Shown: in pieces, positions 15,104 to 17,012 of the stretch | How the letters are laid out: the number at the start of each line of letters is the position of its first letter | Numbering within the stretch: position 1 is the first letter of the stretch | Assembly (NCBI GenBank): GCA_009392775.1 | Contig: VFFT01000058.1 | Coordinates: forward strand, 1-17,012 | DNA length: 17,012 bases | Source: SAR202 cluster bacterium | GTDB taxonomy: Bacteria; Chloroflexota; Dehalococcoidia; UBA3495 | Direction: 5' to 3' | Notes under the pieces: generated by a model | What the model saw: the letters and a program-made list of their open reading frames with translations, nothing else | The model's database searches: none | What the model was told of the DNA's origin: nothing | Translations under genes and position numbers: made by a program

Positions 15104-15577
15104 CTAATGGGTTTTAATTGCTTGGACTAGTCGGGCGGTTTCTATTGCGGCTTCTGCTGAATTGCTACCAAGATTACCCGACTTTCCGCCAGCTCGGTTA
15201 ATTGCCTGTTCCATGTTGTCAGTCGTCAGTACGCCAAATATGGTGGGAACTCCGGTTTCTCTGCCTGCAGCACTAATTCCCGCTGCTGCCTGTCCTGCTA
15301 CCATTTCGTAATGGTCAGTTTCACCTTTTATTACTGCTCCAAGGCATATTACAGCGTCAAATTGGCCGGTTTCGCCGTAGGCTTTTGCCACCACAGGTAG
15401 TTCGAAGGATCCTGGGACCCAGGAGATATTTATATCGTTGTCTGTTACGCCATTTCGGGTTAGAGTGTTAACGGCACCTTCTAGAAGTCGGCTCGTGACA
15501 AATTCATTGAACCTAGCTACAACAATTGCTATGCGCAATCCTCGTCCGTTTACTTCTATGTTCATTTCGTTCGGCAC
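15104..15577 (-). CDS. ribH: 6,7-dimethyl-8-ribityllumazine synthase
   Basis: Condenses 5-amino-6-ribitylamino-uracil with dihydroxybutanone phosphate, the penultimate step of riboflavin synthesis; family members form pentamers or icosahedra. The 157-residue product contains VARFNEFVTSRLLEGA, WVPGSFELPVVAK, LGAVIKGETDHYEMVA and FGVLTTDNMEQAINRAGGKSG-type segments, all standard. The start is GTG at 15577, chosen over the in-frame ATG at 15565 because AGGAG sits seven bases before the GTG. No FMN riboswitch fits in the 59-base gap upstream. It stands apart from other rib genes, between a phospholipid synthase and an LLM oxidoreductase. Confidence 0.97.
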   Translation of the reverse strand: MPNEMNIEVNGRGLRIAIVVARFNEFVTSRLLEGAVNTLTRNGVTDNDINISWVPGSFELPVVAKAYGETGQFDAVICLGAVIKGETDHYEMVAGQAAAGISAAGRETGVPTIFGVLTTDNMEQAINRAGGKSGNLGSNSAEAAIETARLVQAIKTH

Positions 15578-15636
15578 AACTACTCTCCTGTATCATCAAA
15601 TCAATTTCTTGTAACAGTTTAACCTGAAAATCATAC

Positions 15637-16260
15637 CTAGTCACCTTTGATAAGGATATTTCTTATAGCGAATATACGTTGGAACAGTGTGAAAAACGAT
15701 ATCACTGATACTAACAACAATACCCATAGCATGAAATCAACGTTGACTAAATGATCTATGACCAATCCAACACCTAATATTATGACCCTTTCAGTTCTGG
15801 TCATCAGTCCTGTCCGCGTATAAGCATTCAGCCCTTCGCCTCGTGCACGTAGATAACTCACCGACTGGGACAAAATCAGAGATAAAATCAATACCATGAT
15901 ATATACAAATGTTTTCTCTTTACTGAAGTCTGATAGGAGTATGTAAGCGGCTATGCCTAGCAAAAGACTTGCCTCTCCTAGTCGGTCTAGTACGGAGTCT
16001 AGCAATGCCCCAAAAGGGCTTTCAGTGTTTGTTAAGCGCGCTAAACCGCCGTCAAATAGATCCAAACCAGCGCCGAAAAGAAAGAGTATCCCTCCGTATA
16101 ATAGCTCTCCTAATCCGACTAATAATGCAGATGCTACACAAAAGGAAAATCCTATGACAGTGGTCCAATTAGGAGTCAGCCCAAGCTTATTCAGTAACTT
16201 GGCTCCTGGTACTTCAATATATTGTGCTAGTAAAGATCTAACGTGCTCTCGTTTAAGCAT
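15637..16260 (-). CDS. CDP-alcohol phosphatidyltransferase, PI-phosphate synthase-like
   Basis: An integral membrane enzyme of 207 residues joining a CDP-lipid to an alcohol. The signature D67-x2-D70-G-x2-A-R75-x8-G84-x3-D88-x3-D92 is complete. Several hydrophobic segments follow. The parts SYLRARGEGLN...RTGLMTRTER and GLTPNWTTVIG resemble actinobacterial phosphatidylinositol-phosphate synthase (PgsA1 type) more than glycerophosphate PgsA, pointing to inositol-1-phosphate as acceptor; this is inference. Its ATG overlaps the end of the PimA-like glycosyltransferase gene by eight bases, giving a two-gene unit that recalls the PIM lipid locus of mycobacteria. ribH follows after 59 bases and may be in the same transcript. 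Confidence 0.88.
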   Translation of the reverse strand: MLKREHVRSLLAQYIEVPGAKLLNKLGLTPNWTTVIGFSFCVASALLVGLGELLYGGILFLFGAGLDLFDGGLARLTNTESPFGALLDSVLDRLGEASLLLGIAAYILLSDFSKEKTFVYIMVLILSLILSQSVSYLRARGEGLNAYTRTGLMTRTERVIILGVGLVIDHLVNVDFMLWVLLLVSVISFFTLFQRIFAIRNILIKGD

Positions 16261-17012
16261 TTAACGCCGTTCGGGAGACTGAATTGTCGAGGTGTTCATA
16301 GTAGAACTCTTCGATAGTGTGTGCTATTGATCCCCAACTATATCTCTGAGCGGTGATTTTGGCTATAGAGCCCATGTGTAGCCTCAATTGGGGATTTTTA
16401 ATTAAGTACAATATCGCTTGTTCCATATCGCGTAGTTCGTAAGTATTGACTAGTAGGCCTTCGTATCTTGGCCTTATTATCTCATTATAACCTGATATAT
16501 CGGAAGCTATTACAGGGATACCAGATGCCATCGCCTCAAGAAGCACTATACCAAAACTCTCTGGGCCTGTTGAAGGGGAACAGAAAACATGTGCAGAAAC
16601 ATAGTAACGTGGCAGCTGATGATACGAAACTTCTCCTATAATTACTACATCTTCACTATTTATGCTTTTAAGTATCGCCGAACATTCTGAGTCAAGTTTG
16701 CCTGGGCCAACAATTATGAGCCGTATGTTGGGATATATCCGCCTAACGTGTTTGAAAGCAATGAGTAGATATTTCAATCCCTTCTTCTTCTCTAGTCTGC
16801 CTACAAATAACAGGTTTATTTTGCCATCTGAGAATTCTGGTAATGGATCTGCACTATCCGCAAAATGATTTGTGTCGATGCCATTGGGAATAATATGATA
16901 ATTTCCGGGGAAATGATTTGCTATGCAGTGTTTTGCAGTTTGAGATACGGCAATGCGGCCGTGTATTCGTTTATGCCATCTTTGTACCAGCGGTTTTGTC
17001 ATGCTATATAAG
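16253..17012 (-). CDS. GT4-family glycosyltransferase, PimA-like, N-terminus beyond window
   Basis: A GT-B retaining glycosyltransferase; only the C-terminal part is here. The frame remains open through the window end, so the ATG at 17000-17002 is internal and perhaps 130 residues are missing. Visible: RIAVSQTAKH, IIPNGIDTNHF at the domain junction, LLFVGRLEKKKGL (donor-site Arg and Lys), and SPSTGPESFGIVLLEAMASG with the EX7E pattern, then IASDISGYNEII. The SPxTGxESFGIVLLEAMAxG wording and the pairing with a PIP-synthase-like gene suggest a phosphatidylinositol mannosyltransferase (PimA type); another lipid or exopolysaccharide GT4 remains possible. Confidence 0.85.
   Translation of the reverse strand, partial: LYSMTKPLVQRWHKRIHGRIAVSQTAKHCIANHFPGNYHIIPNGIDTNHFADSADPLPEFSDGKINLLFVGRLEKKKGLKYLLIAFKHVRRIYPNIRLIIVGPGKLDSECSAILKSINSEDVVIIGEVSYHQLPRYYVSAHVFCSPSTGPESFGIVLLEAMASGIPVIASDISGYNEIIRPRYEGLLVNTYELRDMEQAILYLIKNPQLRLHMGSIAKITAQRYSWGSIAHTIEEFYYEHLDNSVSRTALNA

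Noticed and set aside
15578..15636. FMN riboswitch ahead of ribH
   Set aside because: The gap is only 59 bases, much shorter than the RFN element, and shows none of its conserved pairing.

Overview
The window looks like a stretch of core chromosome from an uncultured Chloroflexota bacterium, possibly of the SAR202/Dehalococcoidia type. This is inference from gene content: two luciferase-like (LLM) flavin/F420 oxidoreductases, an alanyl-tRNA synthetase with an inserted Cys-x3-Cys-x-Cys segment, a mini SWIM zinc-finger protein, a PI-phosphate synthase next to a PimA-like mannosyltransferase, moderately AT-rich DNA by eye, and tightly packed genes with many overlaps. No phage, transposon, CRISPR or plasmid genes were seen, and no stretch over 300 bases lacks a gene.

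Layout. Left part (1-4.8 kb): the 3' part of lgt (+), then on the minus strand fabF copy 1, preceded by a radical SAM protein with a B12-binding-type N-terminal region and an unusual C-terminal array of 29-residue repeats, preceded by an LLM oxidoreductase that appears to lack a canonical start codon. Middle (4.9-8.9 kb): a plus-strand group of an NDUFA9-like SDR, folC (4-base overlap) and fabF copy 2, meeting a minus-strand SWIM mini-protein. Right-middle (9.0-13.2 kb): alaS and ruvX (1-base overlap) under a good sigma70-type promoter, converging with a nitrilase-family amidohydrolase. Right part (13.3-17 kb): tRNA-Gln(UUG) and a sugar-phosphate nucleotidyltransferase on the plus strand, converging with a minus-strand run of a GT4 glycosyltransferase (cut by the window edge), a PIP-synthase-like CDP-alcohol phosphatidyltransferase, ribH and a second LLM oxidoreductase.

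How the genes fit together. Several serve membrane and lipid work (lgt, two KAS II enzymes, PIP synthase, PimA-like transferase) and several concern cofactors (folC for folate, ribH for riboflavin/FMN). The ribH-LLM pair is a plausible supply-and-use pairing. The least explained parts are the repeat-tailed radical SAM protein with its partner fabF, its promoter with two direct repeats one helical turn apart, the probable AUA start of the first LLM gene, and an Lgt with changes at positions reported as essential in E. coli. No clearly new multi-gene system can be demonstrated from sequence alone.
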